Of a stretch of 64,000 nt of DNA, positions 1 to 12,475 are shown piece by piece. Made by a program: the position numbers and the translations under genes. The DNA lies in NCBI RefSeq assembly GCF_963662255.1, contig NC_085073.1, positions 1,984,001-2,048,000 of the forward strand. The letters run 5' to 3'. Position 1 is the first letter of the stretch, and every line of letters starts with the position of its first letter. Below the pieces are notes generated by a model. The model was given only the letters and a program-made list of their open reading frames with translations, had not been told where the DNA came from and searched no databases. Origin of the DNA: Cinclus cinclus. Its lineage: Eukaryota; Chordata; Aves; Passeriformes; Cinclidae.

Positions 1-116
1 ACAATGGAGGGCTCAGACATTGGCTCTGCACCTGCTCACCTGGTTCAAAGTCCCCCACCTGGCAGCCTGGGATGCTTCTCATTCAGAACACTCATAGTGT
101 TTCCATTTTGGGATTT

Positions 117-548
117 AGAATCACGGAATCCTGGAATACCCTGAGCTGGAAGATCCAAGGATCATCAGCTCAGCCCCTGTCCCTGCCCAGACACCCCAAC
201 AATCCCACCCTGAGCATCCCTGAGAGCGGTGTCCAAACGCTCCTGGAGCTCTGGCAGCCTTGGGGCCGGGACCATTCCCTGGGGAGCCTGGGCAGTGCCC
301 AGCACCCTCGGGGGAAAGAAGAACCTTTCCCTGAGCTCCAGCCCAAGCCCTGACACAGCTCCAGCCCTTGCTGGGCTCCTGTCCCTGTCCCAGAGCAGAG
401 CTCAGCCCCTGCCCCTCTGCCTCCCCTCGGGAGGAGCTGCAGCCCCCGAGGAGTCTCCCCTCAGTCTCCTCTGCTCCAGCTGAACGAGCCAAGTGCCCTC
501 AGCTCCTCCTCAGACCCTTCCCCAGCTCTGTGTCCCTCCTTTGAACTC
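117..548 (-). repeat. CR1 LINE fragment, family B
   Basis: A 5'-truncated CR1. The left end is the reverse complement of a CR1 3' terminus (ATCACGGAATCCTGGAATAC), followed by the family B core at about 190-335. It differs from 26160-26540 at only a few bases over about 370 bp. Confidence 0.9.
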
Positions 549-2480
549 TTTCTAATTTATTTTCTTATTCTTTTGACAAATTTAGGTTATTCAATCAAGT
601 GCAACACAGCCCAGAGCTCCCTGCCAGTCCATCCTGTAGAGCGCTCTGATTTTCCCCATCACTTGTGGAGCTGAAACTGTGGCAGAAGGGAGTGACTGAA
701 GATTCCACTCACACTGTGCCTTTAATGAGAGCAGGAGGGGTATCACCCGCAGCTCTGTGGGAGCCCTGGATGGGGGGAGCATCTCCCACAGGTGCTGTCT
801 CAGTGCAGCCTCTTGGCTCTGTGCTGAAAATGCCTCCCACAGTCAAGCTCCCATCACGCCCCATGTTCACCCAAAGAACATCCATGAGCTCAAATTCAAC
901 AGCTGAACAGAAATCAATGCTTATCCTTTCAAACTGCTTTTGGATCAGGTGTGCACCTGTGATTCACAAGGTCAGCACCCCGAGACTGGGCTGGACTGGG
1001 GTGAGAAGCAGGGACCATCCCTCCAGTTGCCACCCACTGCTGCTCCTGCTCTGGGGCCACTGCAGGGAATAACAGGGATTAAATCAGAGCTTTGTACCCC
1101 ACCAAATACACCCCAGGGGCTAAGCAACCCTTTCCTCACTGCCCCTGGGAGGGGACTCAGGCTGGGGAAGGGGACCCTGGGCAGGGGAGGAGGGCTTGGG
1201 CTGGGATGACACCAAAGGGCCCAATCAGGACAGGAACAAGGGGCAGGGATACAGCCTGCAGGGATTTCAGGGATGTGCTGGCAGTGTCCTGCTCCCCTCA
1301 AACTCAGACCTGCTTTCCTTCTCTCCTGGGCCAGGCAGATCCCTCCACCCTGTCTTTCCCACAGAGTTTGCTGCTCGTGGAGTTTGTGACAGCAGCTCCC
1401 AGCACAGAGATAAACTGAGCAGAAGTCTGGATGGACACATTGCACTGCTCCCTTACCCAAAGGGCCCCTCCACCCTGCAGCTTCCCAATCCCCCTCCTTG
1501 TTCCCTGCTCTGTCAGATCAGTCTGAGTGCTGACAGGCTCATGCAGGAGGGGGAGCACCAGCTACACCAGGGCCCCAAAATGCCACCAGCCTGCAGGGAC
1601 AGGGCAAGTGCAATGGATGTGATCACTGCCTCAAAGCTCAGGCTGGCAGGAGCTCCTCAGCCCGCCAAGGTCTGGTCAAATCAACAGCTCCCTTTTCCAC
1701 TTGGAAAATTGAGGCAAAAAAATCACCATTTGCTCCATTTCTCCAACAAGCACTGTCTGCTGTAGAGTCCCTTTGCTGTGGAAAGGTGTTCCCTGTCCCT
1801 AAAGCCCATCCTCAGAGCATAAGAGGCTGCAGCCTGGCCCTGGGACCTGCACGGACTTCAGGAGCACAAAATCCAAAGGATAGTGGTCCCAGGAGGAGCC
1901 ATCACCACCCTGACTGCTCAGAGCCCCAGCACTGACTTTGGGGGGCCCTTTCAGCTCAGCCTCCCTCTCTACTGGCCCAACCCACCACTGCCAACACAGA
2001 GCATCCATGCTGCTTCCAAAATGTTTTTTTTCTGCAGCTCCTGATCCTCCTTGAAGAAATAGAGGTCGAGTGGGAAAGAGATAAAAATTCTGATCTTGGA
2101 GAAGGGCTTAGATGTTTCACACACCTTTCATCCATCAACTACCACAACATGTTCGTCCCCATCTGCTCCCTCCACCTCCTCAGATTTTAAAATTCCCCGG
2201 TTCCACTCAACCACCCCATTAACATGAACTTCCCACCCTGAGGGGCACCTTGCTGGAAAGCAGGGTCTGGCACAAAAGGGGACACATTTCCAAAACTTCC
2301 CTTTCTCTCCTATTTTTCCTTTCATTTTACAGAAGCATTATTTTTTTTTCCTGCCTTTCCTCTCCCTTATCCCTTTGCATTTTGCCACTCTAAAAGTTTT
2401 CAGAAGCAGCTTGGAAAAGAAGAAAAGAAAATCCCACCCCTGCTCTTCACCATCTCCTTCCTTCCCAGCACATAAGCAAA

Positions 2481-2724
2481 GAGGTAGGTTTAGATTGGAT
2501 ATTGGGAAGAAATTCCTGGCTGTGAGAGCAGTGAGGTCCTGGCACAGGGTGCCCAGAGCAGCTGTGGCTGCCCCTGGATCCCTGGAAGCGTCCAAGACCA
2601 GGTTGGACAGAGCTTGGAGCAGCCTGGGATAGTGGAAGGTGTCCCTGCCACGGCAGGGGGTGGGACTGGATGGGCTTTGAGGTCCTTTCCCATCCAAAGC
2701 CCTCCGTGATTCTTTGATTCTACA
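2481..2724 (+). repeat. CR1 LINE fragment, family A
   Basis: 3' terminal CR1: starts at the TTTAGATTGGATATTGGGAA block and runs through the GCTGTGGCTGCCCCTGGATC and GGAAGGTGTCCCTGCC blocks to the terminal TGATTCT. Confidence 0.92.
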
Positions 2725-4417
2725 ATGAAAACTGATTTATGTATTTTGGAACCTGCTCCTAGAATCAATGCTTTCTACTTTAACTATGTTCAATTTTAGG
2801 AACAAAAGGGACTTGGAAATATGAGGAACCCTTTCCCCCCTGCCTGATGCCTATTTCAGTGGTGCTGCTCCTGATCCCCCTGGGGAGACACATCCCCTTG
2901 AACGTGGGGCCAGATTGTGGCATCAGTTCTGCTAGCCACAGGGCCAGTGCTCCCCCTCAGCTTCAGAGCCCCTGGAAATCACCTCACGTGCTGGGGACTG
3001 GTTGGGCTTGCAGAGAGAGCTGCAGTGGCTGCCAAGGACCCGGAGCCCCGGCTTTGAGAGGGAGCCAAAGGCATCTTCCCCACACACATCAAAGGGAAAA
3101 CCTCACTGTTCCTCCCAGGGCAGCTCCTTCTCAGCTGGAAACTCTCAAAGCTGCCTTGGCCCCAGGTGTGGGATGGGCTGGGACGGGTCCCCCCACGCAC
3201 GTCCCCCCCAAGCTCTGCTGAGCTACAGCAAGGCTCCCCTGTCCTGCTCAAAAACTTCTCTGTGCTCCACTCACATCGTCCTGGGCCACACAGGGAGAAG
3301 GAAGATCCTCCTTGCAGAGGGACAGGGGAAGCTGCTCAGAAAGGCTCCTCCCCCTGCACAGGATCCCCAAGGGACACCCAAATGTGTCCCCAACAGCACG
3401 AGGGGTGAAAGGGGGGAGCAGAGCTCACAGCGAGCCCCAACCCTGACTCAGGAAGGGCCAATGTGTGGCCACTCCTGTCCCAGAACTACCCTGCTCTGCT
3501 CTTCCCCTTTGTCACTACATCCACAGGGGTGATTTTGTGTTGGGGGGATTTTCTGTCACAAACATGATTCTCTTTACTTACCCCTCCCTTCCAACCACGA
3601 GCAAGCCCTGCCCCAGCCCCACTCCTTCCACATATGCTGGAGCATTTCAAAGCAAAGATGGGGAGGACTAAACCAAATTCCTGACCTAATGCCATTAGAG
3701 GTTTCTAAGCCCTCCAGAAGGGATATTTTCTGCTCTTAATCTCTCCTCCCACCCCCAAGCTGGGAGAGGTGACTGGGTGAATGATCACACGCATCCGGTC
3801 ACGCAGGATCACCTTCCCCAGCACCTGCCAGTCCCTGTGAGCTCCTCACACTGCCTGCGTGGAGCTGGGGATAGAGGGGCCAGACAAGGCTGCTGGAGCC
3901 TAACAGGATATGGGAAGAGGCCCCTCCAAACCCCAATGCAGTAAAGAGAGCACCCCCAGCTCTCTGGGAAGTGACACAGCCACCAGCCCCTTGCAAGTCA
4001 CAGTCATCCAGTGGGTCTGGTTGGAAGTGACTGTGGTGGGATCATGTGATGCCACCTCCCCACTCAAGCAGGGTCTTCCCAAGTCCTTAATAAATCCTTA
4101 ACAATAGGTATCTCTCCCACCCCTAATTCCCAGCTTCCAGGAGCACACTCAGCCCATCCTGGTGGGCATCAACCCCTGTTACAGCTTCAGGGTGCTACCA
4201 CAAAGCAGGGAAAAATAACCACACACATAAAACAGCTGGCACAGCGGGCACTGGTGGAACCCTCTGGGTATGACCTTGCTGGACCACACCTGGAGAACAC
4301 CTGTAGCAGGTCCAGCACAGGGAACAGCAACGCTGTCCCAGCACTCCCCCCAGTACAGACAGGCAGTGCCATGTGTCCCCTGCCCTGGAGACCTGGCAGG
4401 CAGCTGCAGGCACTCAC

Positions 4418-4511
4418 CCACGAGTCCAGCTCCCAGGAATGGTGATGAGGAGATGCTGTTGTGGGATGGCAGGTCCCGGTGCTCACCATAGTGGGGGCCT
4501 TCGCCATAGCT
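4418..4511 (-). CDS. TCF3: TCF3 exon 5
   Basis: A 94-nt exon encoding residues 75-105 plus one base: SYGEGPHYGEHRDLPSHN, then SISSSPFLGAGLV. It aligns with the human segment TFSEGTHFTESHSSLSSSTFLGPGLG; SYGEG/HY also resembles the same exon of TCF4 and TCF12, as expected for this family. The acceptor is CTTTGTCCCAACAG (AG at 4513-4512) and the donor GTGG|GTGAGTG, leaving phase 1. The next residues expected (the GKxxER...YxSFGRD block) are not found between here and the left edge, so intron 5 is at least 4.4 kb long. Confidence 0.94.
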
Positions 4512-5551
4512 CTGTTGGGACAAAGGGGACAGTCACACCTGAGCGTGAGGAAGCTGAGCCCAATCCCCAAAAACGAGGCTGCCAGGGCCCAGCCTCCCAC
4601 AGGAAGCGGCAAAGCCAAAGGCTCCTTGTGAAAAGGGCATGGGAAGGATTTTATTCTCATGCCAAGGTAGTGCAGAGGCCATGCTATTAGGAGGGGACAT
4701 GGCAAGAGGGGACATGGAACCATGCTTTGCCCTGTGCTGGCAGGTCTGGGGCAGTTTGGCATCCACCAGGCAAAAGCCAGCCCCTCCCTGAACCAAGGGA
4801 GTGAAGGGGCAAAGACAAGGCTGGATAAATGTAAATGTATATTTTTAGATATATTTATATAAATTCTAAATATACAAATGAGAGTTGATGCCACAGCCCC
4901 AGCTCTGCTGCTGAGTGGCGGGGAGAGAAAGATGCCATTGCAAAAACAAATCACACAAACCCATCCAAACAAAAGTGACACCATTTCCATGAAGTTTGTG
5001 GCATTTCAGTCTTCCCATACTCAGGCCCCAGTCATGTGCTGCAGCCTCAACTCCTTCCCTGCAAAACCCTTCCCAAGTTCTCCAACCCCACCAAGGGTGC
5101 CAGGGCCTGACAATGTGGTGGATTGCAGGGATTTCCTCCTCAGGTTCCCAAAGGCTTGTGGGGCAGGTGCTCAGGAAGCTTTGCCATCAGACGAGATCCC
5201 TCAACCCACTCAGATCCCTTGACCCACCCATCTGTGTCTCCTTTGGGGACCCGTCCTGCCCTCTGGGCTCCCTCTCCCTACACCAACACCGGATGCAGGG
5301 AGGGAGATGTCTGAGCAGCCACAGGAGCCCATCTTAGTGCAGGTCTGGGAGAGGTTTTTGGAGGAGAAGCCTCAAGGAGACATCAAGGTAGCAAAGCCTG
5401 GGGAGATGGGGGAAACCCTAGAGAGTTCACAGAACTCATGTCCAAAATGGGGCAAGAAAAGCCATTCCAGGGTTAGACCCAAGGCTCTGAAAGGCCTGGT
5501 GAAGACCCCGTTTGTTTTGGTTGGAGTTTGGTGTTTGTGCTTTGTCCTTAC
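4512..5551 (-). other. TCF3 intron 4
   Basis: A 1040-bp intron with a GTAAGG donor and a CAACAG acceptor. It is AT-rich around 4830-4880 (TATATTTTTAGATATATTTATAT region). No repeat or other feature was recognised. Confidence 0.85.
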
Positions 5552-5625
5552 CCTTCCTTGGTCAAACGTGGAGCTGTTTTGATCTGCCGTTCCCCAGGAA
5601 CCTGATCCTGGTCTTTCATCCAAGC
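5552..5625 (-). CDS. TCF3: TCF3 exon 4
   Basis: A 74-nt exon that completes the split glycine codon 50 and encodes residues 51-74: LDERPGSGSWG, then TADQNSSTFDQGR. It corresponds to the human stretch LEDRPSSGSWGSGDQSSSSFDPSR. This is low-complexity Ser/Gly-rich linker of AD1 with no catalytic or DNA-binding function. The acceptor is TTTTTCGGTAG (AG at 5627-5626) and the donor is GAAGG|GTAAGG, ending in phase 0. The phase-1 acceptor matters: any alternative first exon in the 34-kb intron upstream must end in phase 1 to join in frame, and the candidate at 22074-22101 does. Confidence 0.95.
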
Positions 5626-6384
5626 CTACCGAAAAACAGGAAGAACAAAGGTTACTCTTTGCTTTATCAGCAAAGCCTCAAAGGTGTTCTCATAAAATTA
5701 ACTCTTCCTTCTACAAACAAAACAATATTTTCATTAATAAACCACTTCCACTTGGCGTGACTGAGCCTCCCCTCTGCCTCCTCACCTTCCCACTCCCGCT
5801 GGGAGTTACTCCACAAACTTCAAAGCAAATCCCACCACATCTTGGAATTGATTCAAAATATGGGACAGTGGGAAGAGGAGAAACAAGTATTTTAACTCCT
5901 TTATTCCAGAGAGCACCCACGAACCTCCTTCCTCTGGAGAGTGATGGTGAGAGGGACTGAACTCTAAATCAAAACCACATTGTATACATTTGGATGCTCC
6001 AGCAGGACTTGAATTTTGCCCATGGTGCTGCAAGATCATGGGCCAAACTCTTCAACCTGAGCAGAATGAAAGAGTTTCCAGAGGCAAAATCCTCACATGG
6101 GAATTGCTGGGGGTCCAGCATTACAGAGTCACCTATCCAGGGGTGTCCTTTCCCAAGGTTCCCCTGAGGAAGTGGGGCCATCAGAGCATACCCCCAGCCT
6201 TCTCAGCTTTAGCCCTCCCAAGAATATCCTCAGCAAAAAGGGATCCAACCCAAACCAGCAGAGGAGCAGGCAGAAGGTTTTGCAATGTTTCTGCACAGGC
6301 TGTGGTGAGAAATCAGCTCCTTTCATCCCCTGCCAAGTCCATGCAGGCAGCACCTCCTGGGCTGCACGAGGCACCAGGGGAGTT

Positions 6385-6695
6385 AGAGAATCATGGAAAG
6401 GTTTGGACTGGAAGTAGCCTTACTCAGCTCATTCCACCCCCTGCCATGGTCAGGGACACTGTCCACTGCCCCAGGCTGATCCAAACCCCAATGTCCACCC
6501 TGGCCTGGGACACTGCCAGGGATCCAGGGGCAGCCACAGCTGCTCTGGGCACCCTGTGCCAGGGCCTGCCCACCCTCCCAGGGAACAATTCCTTCCCAAT
6601 ATCCCATCCAGCCCTGCCCTCTGGCAGTGGAAGCCATTCCCTGTGTCCTGTCCCTCCATCCCTTGTCCCCAGTCCCTGGAGCCCCTTCACTGAGC
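6385..6695 (-). repeat. CR1 LINE fragment, family A
   Basis: Reverse-complement CR1 3' end starting GAATCATGGAAAGGTTTGGA, followed by the conserved GGGGCAGCCACAGCTGCTCT block. Confidence 0.92.
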
Positions 6696-7462
6696 TGGGA
6701 ATGTCCATCATGACACAAAAACTTTGGTATGTTGCATCAGCACAGCTCCCACAGTTCCAGCTGATACCACAACCACAAGGAAGGAACCTTCCCTGGAAAA
6801 CAGCCTCGACCTGACTCAGGTGCAGGATCTCCAACTGTGCTGCTCCATCTCCTGCTCCAGTGGGTGACCAGGGGCTGGTGAACAGCACCTGGTGTTCCAA
6901 GGGGGCAAATCCAGGGTTATGAGAGAGGCTGGGCAGGGTGGGGGGGATCCATCATCTTTGGAGGTGCTACATGAACTTTGTGAACTCTGCTGGGCTGCAC
7001 AGGGAGAAATCTCAGATCTGCAGAAAGCTGAGAGTGATGGTAGCACCAGCCATGGACACTTCCCAACCCATGGACAGCCCCTGCCCCCAACAGGGATCAC
7101 AGCCACACCAGCCATGGACGACACCAGACTCTCCCAGCAACATTGCCCTGTGGCACCACCAGGGCCCTGTGGCTCTCTGGGGACTCATCCTGTGCTGGTT
7201 CTTCCATCGGGGACAGCACCTCCAGGTGCACCAGGACGCCCTTTTGGGAGCAGAGAGCTGAGTGGCAGCAAGGACATGGGGGCAGGGCTCACTCCCATTT
7301 CACTTGGCAAAGCTGATTATTATGGCAAACATGCCTCCGATTTGTCTCCTCTGCTCCCCTCACTGTTCATTTAACCAGAAACTTCTTTCAAATTACATCC
7401 TTCTATTTCTGTGCCTTTGTGTTAATCATTTCCCCAGAGAATTGGTGTTTAATTGCTGTCTA

Positions 7463-7509
7463 ATTTGCATAATTATGCATATTAATCTCCACACCTAATG
7501 AATATTCAT
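7463..7509. promoter_or_regulatory. POU/octamer motif cluster in intron 3
   Basis: Octamer ATTTGCAT at 7463-7470, then ATGCATAT at 7475-7482, and the perfect palindrome ATGAATATTCAT at 7498-7509. The last fits the MORE-type POU-dimer site. The surrounding 100 bp is unusually AT-rich for this region. The regulatory role is inferred. Confidence 0.4.
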
Positions 7510-8239
7510 AATTCTCATTTAGATTTTGTTTTCTAATCAAAAATTTCCAATGTGATTACTGTGCAGAGCAGGGATAAGCCTCTAATAATACCTTGGATAC
7601 TAGGGAGAATTACTGCCAATTCTCCCACCTCCTACTTCCTAGAATAAACTTTTGCTTTGCTAATGTGTTTTTCCAAAGCAATTCATCTGCAATCCTTGCA
7701 AACCCTGGCGAGGCAGGAGGCAGAAACGCTCCTTTGAGTAATTTTGCTGTCATGGGTGTTTTAAAGCTCCCCAGGGGTCGGGGAGAAGACATGAGCAGGA
7801 TCAGCAGCCTTGGACATCCTTGGAAAAGTGGTTCCTTCAGGCTGGAAGGACAAGGACTGCAGCACCACAGTCCCCATGAGAAACCCAAGGAACCTCAGAG
7901 GCAGAGGGGGCATGGGAATCCAGACACTCACACCCACCCCTGCCCCACAGGATGGGCTTTGGGGGTCCTGGGTCACCCTGGATCACCCTGATCTCCCATA
8001 GAGCCCTCTGTCCTGCCACCACCCCACCCACAGCAGAGCAGCATTCCCAGGCCAGAATATGCCTAGAGAGGATGCTCAGTGAGCTCTGGAGGGAGATAGG
8101 GTGCCTGCAAGTCCAGGGAAATTTTCCTCAGATTGTTGAGTCTTCCTCCCTTGAGTGTCCTTTCAGATTTTAAAGAACCTTTAGATATTCTCTTGAGTTA
8201 TGCCAAAACAGTCTGGATGCAATCCTGTGCCCTGTGATG

Positions 8240-8318
8240 CCCTGGTGTGAGCAGGGAGGTAGGACCAGATGAACCACCATGGTCCTTCCAACCTCACCCA
8301 TTCTGGCATTCTGTGCCA
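8240..8318 (+). repeat. CR1 LINE 3' tip, degraded
   Basis: Short remnant of the terminal CR1 block (GGGAGGTAGGACCAGATGAA then CCTTCCAACCTC and CATTCTG). Confidence 0.55.
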
Positions 8319-8630
8319 AAATACCTGAAAAATAAAAGTAAATCCTTGCCTAGTCTCCCCAAGGAAGGAAGGAGAGGAGACAGCGGGTGGCACAGGAGGC
8401 AAAGGCAGAGGGTGAGGGTCACACATCCCCTAGACAAGGACAAATCCCTGGCACAGGCTGCTGACCCTGTGGTGCCACCACCATGGCAGAGGCCCTGGAG
8501 AGGAGCCAAACCCCTGAGTGCTCTCAGTGTCTGCAGAGGATGAGCCACTCATCTGGAGCACGGCCTCAACCCCTCCATGGCCCCTTTGCGACCCCAAATG
8601 GGATCACAGCAAACCAACCTTTGTTTTTTC

Positions 8631-8838
8631 AGGAAGAAATTCTTCCCTGCGAGGCTGGGGATGCCCAGAGCAGCTGTGGCTGCCCCTGGATCCCTGGAAG
8701 TGTCCAAGGCCAGACTGGATGGGGCTTGGAGGAGCCTGGGATACTGGAAGGTGTCCCTGCCCATGGTGGGGGGTGGTACTGGATGGGCTTTAAGGTCCCT
8801 CCCAACCCAAATCAGTCTGGGATTCTGGGATTTTATAG
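8631..8838 (+). repeat. CR1 LINE fragment, family A, with internal deletion
   Basis: CR1 3' end lacking the GGCCCTGGCACAGGGTGCC segment between the GAAATTCTTCCCTG and GCCCAGAGCAGCTGTGG blocks. Confidence 0.9.
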
Positions 8839-9732
8839 CCCCCTGGGGAAACCCAAAAGGTCTCTTGTGCCCTCCAGGTAGTTCCTGTGGTTGCCAAGGT
8901 GAAGTGAGGTTCCACTCTCCCACCAATGCAGCAAAAAGCATCCCAAGATTCTGGAAGCACCTCTGAAGGGGCCCATGCCAGCTCTGTCTGATTTCTCCTG
9001 GAAAATAGTCTTGCAACTTCCCCAGGTTGCAGCCAATGGCTTGAAAGGTGCCAGCAAACATATCCCTATTTTCAACACCTGCAGCTGTTTTAGGAATTCA
9101 GGGATTTATGGGATGAAGCCAGGAAAAAGCAGACTGCCCTCTTTCAACGTCTGGCATCTGTCCTACATTCCCTGCCAGCCCACTCTTCCCTCCCTTCATA
9201 TTCCTAAGGATCTACAATTTGGCAGCAAATGCCCTCAGCCAGCTCTGCAAAATCCCACAGTTTGGCCATAGGCAGGTGTGTCTGGAAAAGCTCCCATCAG
9301 CAGGATTTGCTCCACTCACAGCACAAAGCCTCTGGACATGGTGTCACCCAACCACGGTCACACATCCTGGCTCTGTGAGCAGGAGCAGCCAGGCTGAACA
9401 CAAGTGGGGAGACAGGAAGGGGAAGAGAGGAAAGCTGGGGTGGGAAGGACACAGCTCAGCAGCCCCAGGGCTCATCCAAGGGCACCCCAGCAGCTGTAGA
9501 GGTGATCCAGGTGCCCAGGGAAGGGTCAGAGGCACCTTGGGGCACCTGGGAATGTGTTTCCTGACTCTGTGCATTGCCCAGGAGATGCCTCAGGTGAGAT
9601 GGAGATGCCATGAGAATCTTCTGGACCCCAACTGCCCCATACTTTGGGACAGAGCTGCTGCCTTAAAACACCCACAGTGCTGGCTAAAAAACTGATAAAT
9701 CCAAGTCACCAAAGAGAGATCATGTCCAAAGG

Positions 9733-10183
9733 GCCACGGAGATGCTCCAAGGGCTGGAGCCCCTCTGCTCTGGGGACAGGCTGGGAGAGCTGGGGGTGCT
9801 CACCTGGAGAAGAGAAGGCTCCAGGGAGACCTGAGAGCCCCTTGCAGGGCCTGAAGGGGCTCCAGGAGAGCTGGAGAGGGACTGGGGACAAGGGATGGAG
9901 GGACAGGACACAGGGAATGGCTTCCACTGCCAGAGGGCAGGGCTGGATGGGATATTGGGAAGGAATTGTTCCCTGGGAAGGTGGGCAGGTCCTGGCACAG
10001 GGTGCCCAGAGCAGCTGTGGCTGCCCCTGGATCCCTGGAAGTGTCCCAGGTCAGGCTGGGCACTGGGGCTTGGATCAGCCTGGGACAGTGGAAGGTGTCC
10101 CTGACCGTGGCTGGGGTAGGGACTGGATGGGCTTTAAGGTCTCTCCCAACACAAATCATTCTGGGGTTTTGTGATTCTGTGAC
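9733..10183 (+). repeat. CR1 LINE fragment, family A, long
   Basis: About 450 bp of CR1 3' region, from the end of ORF2 (CACGGAGATGCTCCAAGGGC) to the terminal GTGATTCTGTGA. Confidence 0.93.
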
Positions 10184-10486
10184 TGAAAACTCCCATGGCA
10201 CTGAGCTAAATTCTGCCTGCGCAAGGAAGCTCCATCCTGGCAGGGCTTGGCTTTACCAGCCTTCCAGTGCTCTCCCACTGTGAGGTGTGCAAGTTTTGGA
10301 GATGCCCATGTGCCCATGCTGCTGGCAGGAGCCAACTTGATTTTAAAATAACCCCATTTCCCAACTACCCAAGTTAAGGAACACTTTCCAATTGAGAAAT
10401 GACAAAAATAGGAGCTACCTCCTCTTGCCATTAATACAGTTATTAAACTGAGTACAGATTAATCGTGCATTTTAATAACCCTGAGC

Positions 10487-10498
10487 ATGAATATTCAT
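10487..10498. promoter_or_regulatory. Second MORE-like POU palindrome in intron 3
   Basis: The same 12-bp palindrome ATGAATATTCAT as at 7498-7509, in another AT-rich block (about 10440-10560). The two flanks otherwise differ, so this is not a simple repeat copy. Confidence 0.35.
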
Positions 10499-10838
10499 AA
10501 CACATTTCTTGCTCATGTTCTAATTAAAACGTACTAATAGAATAAGATGTAGCTGTCAGACATTCATTTTTTTTCCTCACAGTTTTCCTGCCGCAGCCAA
10601 GAAGAGCTGATAGACAGGAGCCGTCCTAAGCTTCAGCAGGGATAAAAATAATTTAACCACATTTAGGCTCAGAAAAACCATCCTAAGTGCAACAATGAAC
10701 CCTAGTAAAGCCTATGAACAAGTGTCCAGTGACACAGAGCAATGAGAGCTTTTCTCATCCAGAAGGAACAGAACCACTTTGGACCCACAACTCCCACAAG
10801 AAAACACAGGAGAGTGATAGGAAAGGGGAACTGTTTTA

Positions 10839-11083
10839 CCTAAAGGAGGATAGATTTACTTTAGGTATTGGGAGGAAATTCTCCCCTGGGAGGGTTGGCA
10901 GGCCCTGGCACAGGGTGCCGAGAGCAACTGTGGCTGCCCCTGGATCCCTGGAAGTGTCCAAGGCCAGGTTGGACACTGGGCCTTGGATCAGCCTGGGACA
11001 GTGGAAGGTGTCCCTACCATGGTAGGGGTGGGACTGGATGAGCTTTAATGTCCCTCCACCCCAAACTATTCCAGGATTCTATG
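10839..11083 (+). repeat. CR1 LINE fragment, family A
   Basis: CR1 3' end from GGATAGATTTACTTTAGGTA to CAGGATTCTATG. Confidence 0.9.
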
Positions 11084-11389
11084 TAAAGGCATTAAAAGGG
11101 AGCAGGGTTTTGTGATCCATCCCACATCTCTCCTGCTCAGCTCCCAGCCTGTGCCTTCCAGCTGCCATCCTCAGGAGCTAAAAATGCTGCAACAAGAGAG
11201 GCTGCCCTGGTTTCAACCACAGCCCCCAAACAAACCTGGGCACAGGGGCTGGTCCTTGAGCCCTGAGCTCTGAAGGCCCCAGTCTGAGCACAGCACTTGG
11301 ATATGGTGTGGGAGGGAATGTGGCTCTGCAGTCAGCTCTGACCACCTGGACAGAGCCAAGGATCCCACAACCTATGGCCTTTGTGTGAA

Positions 11390-11468
11390 TGGGACAGGGC
11401 CAGGAGTTGGACTTGATGGTCCCTGTGTGTTCCTTCCAACTCGGAATATTCCAGGATTCTGTGAAAGG
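11390..11468 (+). repeat. CR1 LINE 3' tip
   Basis: Terminal block GAGTTGGACTTGATGGTCC then TTCCAACTCGGAATATTCCA and GATTCTGTGA. Confidence 0.75.
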
Positions 11469-11704
11469 TCTTTTAAAACAAGCTCAGTCCCTAACAATCG
11501 CTTTGCTCATAGCAAAGCTCCAGGGCTGTGCAGCCATCTTTCCAGATCCAGAGGACATGAAGCAATGGAGAACAGGTTGCTTGCTCCTGAACCTTCTCAG
11601 ATGCCATAGGTAAAGCAAATACAGAGTTTTAGCTCTTAAATCCTGTATCAAGGGATACTCTAAGGAGAATATGCACTGCTGGAAAGCTGCAACACTGCAA
11701 GCTC

Positions 11705-11900
11705 AAATCATGGAATGGTTTGGGTTGGGAGGGACCTTAAAGCCCATTGAGTGCCAGCCCCTTGCCATGGGCAGGAACACCTTCCAATGTCCCAAGGTGC
11801 TCCAAGCCTGGCCTGATACTTCCAGAGATCCAGGGGCAGCCACAGCTGCTCTGGGCAACCTGTGCCATGGCTTGGCCACCCTCACAGGAGGAATTTCTGG
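11705..11900 (-). repeat. CR1 LINE fragment, family A
   Basis: Reverse-complement 3' end: ATCATGGAATGGTTTGGGTT, then the CAGCCACAGCTGCTCTGGGC block. Confidence 0.9.
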
Positions 11901-12404
11901 GATTTCTTCCTGTGACTCGAAATGTCACAAACACACCTTGTTTTCACTTGTCAGGATGAGGAGGCAGCGAGGGACCCACACAGCAGCCCCAGAGGTGACA
12001 ATGGGGGACACTGCTGGGGTTCCTGTGCTCAGCTGTGACTGAGCCAGGCTGAGCTTCTCCCTCTCCCTGGCCTCCACAATCTGCACTCCCTAATCTGATT
12101 CCAGCAAAATGACTGGGCCAGTTTTTTTTTGTTTTGTTTTGTTTTTTAATTCTATTAAAAATATTTAGGCCAAATCCCTCCTGTGGCTAGAGAGTTTTGG
12201 AAGCAGCTGTAGCTGCCATGAAGGTGCCTCTTCCATCCTCAAGAGAGAGACTACACAGTGCCCATGGTGGGGATTTGAGGGCCAGGAGGGAAATTCCAGC
12301 TCTGCAGTCACAGCAGTGCCCAAGGGTTGGAGCAGGACAAGGATGTGGTGGCAGCTGAGAGTAAAAACCCCACAGCCAGCAGCTTTTCAAGCTCATGGAA
12401 CATT

Positions 12405-12475
12405 TAGATCCATGGAATGGTTTGGCTGGAAAGAAGCCTTAAAGATCATCTAGTTCCAAACCCTCTGCCATGGTG
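12405..12475 (-). repeat. CR1 LINE 3' tip
   Basis: Short reverse-complement terminus: CATGGAATGGTTTGGCTGGA then AAGATCATCTAGTTCC. Confidence 0.75.

Larger units (their letters stand above)
1..4417 (-). other. TCF3 intron 5 (partial)
   Basis: Intron sequence continuing off the left edge. It holds two CR1 fragments (117-548 and 2481-2724). The remainder is GC-moderate unique DNA with no coding match; I searched on the minus strand for the next TCF3 exon and did not find it. Confidence 0.8.

Noticed and set aside
1..4417. Search for TCF3 exon 6 (the SFGRD-coding block)
   Set aside because: No minus-strand segment with the right residues and splice sites was found, so the exon is presumed to be outside the window.
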